From Phycisphaerales bacterium (lineage in GTDB: Bacteria; Planctomycetota; Phycisphaerae; Phycisphaerales; SM1A02): a stretch of 64,000 nucleotides of DNA. Of the stretch, positions 62,428-64,000 are shown in pieces. Under the pieces are notes generated by a model. It was not told the origin of the DNA. It did no database searches and was given only the letters and a program-made list of their open reading frames with translations. The position numbers and the translations under genes were made by a program. Every line of letters begins with the position of its first letter. Positions within the stretch are counted from its first letter, which is position 1. The DNA lies in assembly GCA_030748805.1 (NCBI GenBank), contig JASMLG010000005.1, positions 19,573-83,572 on the forward strand. Direction: 5' to 3'.

Positions 62428-63741
62428 ATGTTCGTATCAACAACCCTGTTAACACTGGTTGCCGTGACTGGCACTCAAGACAGCAAAATCGAAGCGCTAA
62501 CAAACCTTGTTCAAGAACTTCGAAACGAAGTCGCTGAACTAAAAAACACCAAATCGGATGCCTGGTTTAACAACCAACGAGCAGACGAAGTTCGAGCCCT
62601 TGTTCATGATGTTCTTTCAGATGCAGACACTCGGGCAAGTTTGCTTGGTGATGGTGCAACTGCGGGATACGATGGTGGCGCTTATTTAAAATCATCAGAT
62701 GGTAACTGGAAATTAAAAATTAACGGGCAACTTCAAGCTCGTTGGCTTTACAACAATGCAGGTGGACAAACTTCGCAACATGGTTTTGAACAAAGGCGCA
62801 CTAAACTCAAGTTTTCAGGACATGTTTTAGATCCATCTTGGCAATACAAGATTACGACAACGTGGGGTCGTGCCGGAGGTTCAAACACCGAAGACGCATA
62901 CATTCAAAAGAAATTTGAGGATGGAAGTTGGTTTAAGTTTGGGCAATTTAAACAGAATTTTCTTCGTGAAAACATCGTTTCTTCAAGCAAGCAATTAACG
63001 GTTGAGCGGTCAATGATTAACAACGCATTTACATATGGTTGGTCACAAGGCATCGAATTTGGCTGGAAAAATGATGACTTAAAACTGTTGGCACAATATA
63101 CAGATGGCCCAGGACAATCAAACACAGCGGCACTAGGTGCAACCACAAATGCGTGGGTTCTTCGCGGTGAAGTTCGATTCGGCGAAGCTAGCATGAAAGA
63201 TTTTGATTACCTCACATCAAAAGCAGGAGCGAACCGGGGTCTCCTACTTGGGGTTTCATATGAAAATTATGATACAGACGGGGCAGCACTTGAATATGGA
63301 AATGCTGACGGCACAAAAAATAGCGGGTGGACGGTTGATGCAACATGGAGAGGTGATGGTTGGAACCTGTTCGCGTATCTTGTTGACACAACAGCAAAAG
63401 GTGGTGCAACAGAACAAGATTCATCTGGTTGGCTGATTCAGGGCGGATTCCTCATCAATGACAATACCGAATTATTTGCCCAATATTTAGAGGGTGAAGT
63501 AAACGGCGAGAATATGGACACAGATGTGTTTCGGGTGGGTTTCAACTACTGGCCCGTTGCTGGAAGCAACAACACTAAATGGACAACAGATATCGGATGG
63601 GCTGGAAATTCGTTGGTTGACACCAGTGGCGGTGGAATATCTTCACCCGACTGGGTGTCTTCTGGTAACGGTTGGCGCGAAGATGTGAACAACGAAGATG
63701 GTCAAATGTTGGTTCGAACTCAACTTCAACTTCTATTTTGA
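62428..63741 (+). CDS. Phosphate-selective porin O/P-type outer membrane protein
   Basis: A 437-residue porin. After a signal-like start comes a short coiled-coil stalk (IEALTNLVQELRNEVAELKN), then a barrel beginning LKINGQLQARWLYNNAGG with the family pattern FEQRRTKLKFSGHVLDPSWQYKITTTW and FKFGQFKQNFLRE, closing with aromatic residues (QLQLLF). The OprP/OprO family lets phosphate or polyphosphate cross the outer membrane. AAGGAG precedes ATG 62428. Tandem 7-mers upstream and a pstS fragment downstream support a phosphate role. Confidence 0.87.
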   Translation: MFVSTTLLTLVAVTGTQDSKIEALTNLVQELRNEVAELKNTKSDAWFNNQRADEVRALVHDVLSDADTRASLLGDGATAGYDGGAYLKSSDGNWKLKINGQLQARWLYNNAGGQTSQHGFEQRRTKLKFSGHVLDPSWQYKITTTWGRAGGSNTEDAYIQKKFEDGSWFKFGQFKQNFLRENIVSSSKQLTVERSMINNAFTYGWSQGIEFGWKNDDLKLLAQYTDGPGQSNTAALGATTNAWVLRGEVRFGEASMKDFDYLTSKAGANRGLLLGVSYENYDTDGAALEYGNADGTKNSGWTVDATWRGDGWNLFAYLVDTTAKGGATEQDSSGWLIQGGFLINDNTELFAQYLEGEVNGENMDTDVFRVGFNYWPVAGSNNTKWTTDIGWAGNSLVDTSGGGISSPDWVSSGNGWREDVNNEDGQMLVRTQLQLLF

Positions 63742-63755
63742 ACGGAAAACAAACA

Positions 63756-63860
63756 ATGTTAAAACAACTTATCTTAATGACAACAATAGTTTCGGGAATT
63801 GCATTAGCCGATGACAACAAACGTCTAACAGGTACGGTAAAAATAGACGGTTCCTCCACC
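63756..63860 (+). pseudogene. pstS: pstS phosphate-binding protein, cut off after 35 codons by an insertion sequence
   Basis: The frame starts 14 bases after the porin stop with a signal peptide (MLKQLILMTTIVSGIALADD) and then LTGTVKIDGSST, the opening of mature PstS-type phosphate-binding proteins, whose next residues are normally VYPI. At 63861 the sequence changes to the end of an IS3-family element, which supplies TGA as a stop. The rest of pstS is expected beyond the right edge of the window, after the element. Confidence 0.78.
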
Positions 63861-64000
63861 TGACCTGCCCCCCAAAAACTAGTCCACTCCTTATGCGATA
63901 AAATTGCAGAGTAGACACAATTTGGAAGGCAGGAAATCATGGCAAGGAAACGACATTCAGCAGAACAGATTATCAACAAACTCAGAGAAGCAGAGGTCCA
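63861..64000 (+). mobile_element. Left end of an IS3-family insertion sequence
   Basis: TGACCTGCCCCCCAAAAA at 63861 is a typical IS3-family terminal repeat and lies exactly where the pstS frame stops making sense. A transposase OrfA begins 78 bases inside. The right end and target duplication are outside the window. Confidence 0.82.
63939..64000 (+). CDS. IS3-family transposase OrfA (partial)
   Basis: ATG 63939 opens MARKRHSAEQIINKLREAEV, the standard beginning of IS3-family OrfA, a helix-turn-helix protein that with OrfB (by frameshift) makes the transposase. GGAAGGCAGG lies upstream as a ribosome site. The frame runs off the window. Confidence 0.88.
   Translation, partial: MARKRHSAEQIINKLREAEV

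Overview
The window reads as chromosomal DNA of a free-living, probably marine, member of the Planctomycetota (closest in flavour to Phycisphaerae). The evidence is inference from gene content: an ECF-type sigma factor fused in an operon to a membrane Ser/Thr kinase, a TPR protein carrying two RNA polymerase alpha C-terminal domains, a secreted carboxypeptidase ending in a GDVNCDG/SDLL dockerin-like tail, an OprP-type porin, and an Lgt with a large insert. Base composition is moderately AT-rich and fairly even, gene density is very high, and 4-8 base gene overlaps are common. Only one stretch (61799-62427) lacks a protein gene for more than 300 bases.

Layout. 1-9383: end of an unknown gene, a yeast-type cytosine deaminase, a thiolase, fbp-prpD, a B12-binding/MeaB GTPase fusion, argS, and a VKOR-thioredoxin fusion. 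9329-20867: PQQ-type sugar dehydrogenase, comEC, holB, lgt, trpD, a candidate replication origin next to dnaA, an RNase Z-like hydrolase, an odd tRNA-Glu, a polyprenyl synthase and a methyltransferase. 20958-38529: an M16 protease pair (one active, one inactive), rsmJ, tRNA-Ala, an SH3-type secreted protein, a TolC-like lipoprotein, tsaC, a ChaN-like lipoprotein, the carboxypeptidase, a double-thioredoxin protein, a MATE transporter, the TPR/alpha-CTD protein and an M48 protease. 38551-43996: lemA, a SpoIID-like protein, a coiled-coil membrane protein, and the sigma factor-kinase pair. 44006-50527: TauE exporter, prpB, prpC, 3-hydroxyacyl-CoA dehydrogenase, 2-hydroxyacid dehydrogenase, a zinc-ribbon membrane protein and enolase. 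50528-61798: an oligopeptide permease and a binding protein, secreted proteins of unknown function, pyrE, gatB, a cyclophilin and two secreted unknowns. 61799-64000: an array of palindromic repeats around tRNA-Cys, then a phosphate-type porin, a pstS fragment cut short, and the start of an IS3-family element.

How it fits together. prpB-prpC, prpD, the thiolase, the 3-hydroxyacyl-CoA dehydrogenase and the B12/GTPase fusion point to turnover of propionyl-CoA and short acyl-CoAs, possibly by both the methylcitrate and methylmalonyl routes. The last 1.7 kb is the most informative: four 7-mers with a 10-11 base period sit 10 bases upstream of a -10 element in front of a porin followed by pstS, which looks like a Pho-regulated phosphate operon, and pstS is broken after 35 codons exactly where an insertion sequence begins. 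No single large undescribed defence or mobile system is visible. The best candidates for something new are the palindrome array with two 125-base units, the same nested palindrome forming the end of a SpoIID-like gene, the B12/GTPase fusion without its mutase, and the double alpha-CTD regulator.
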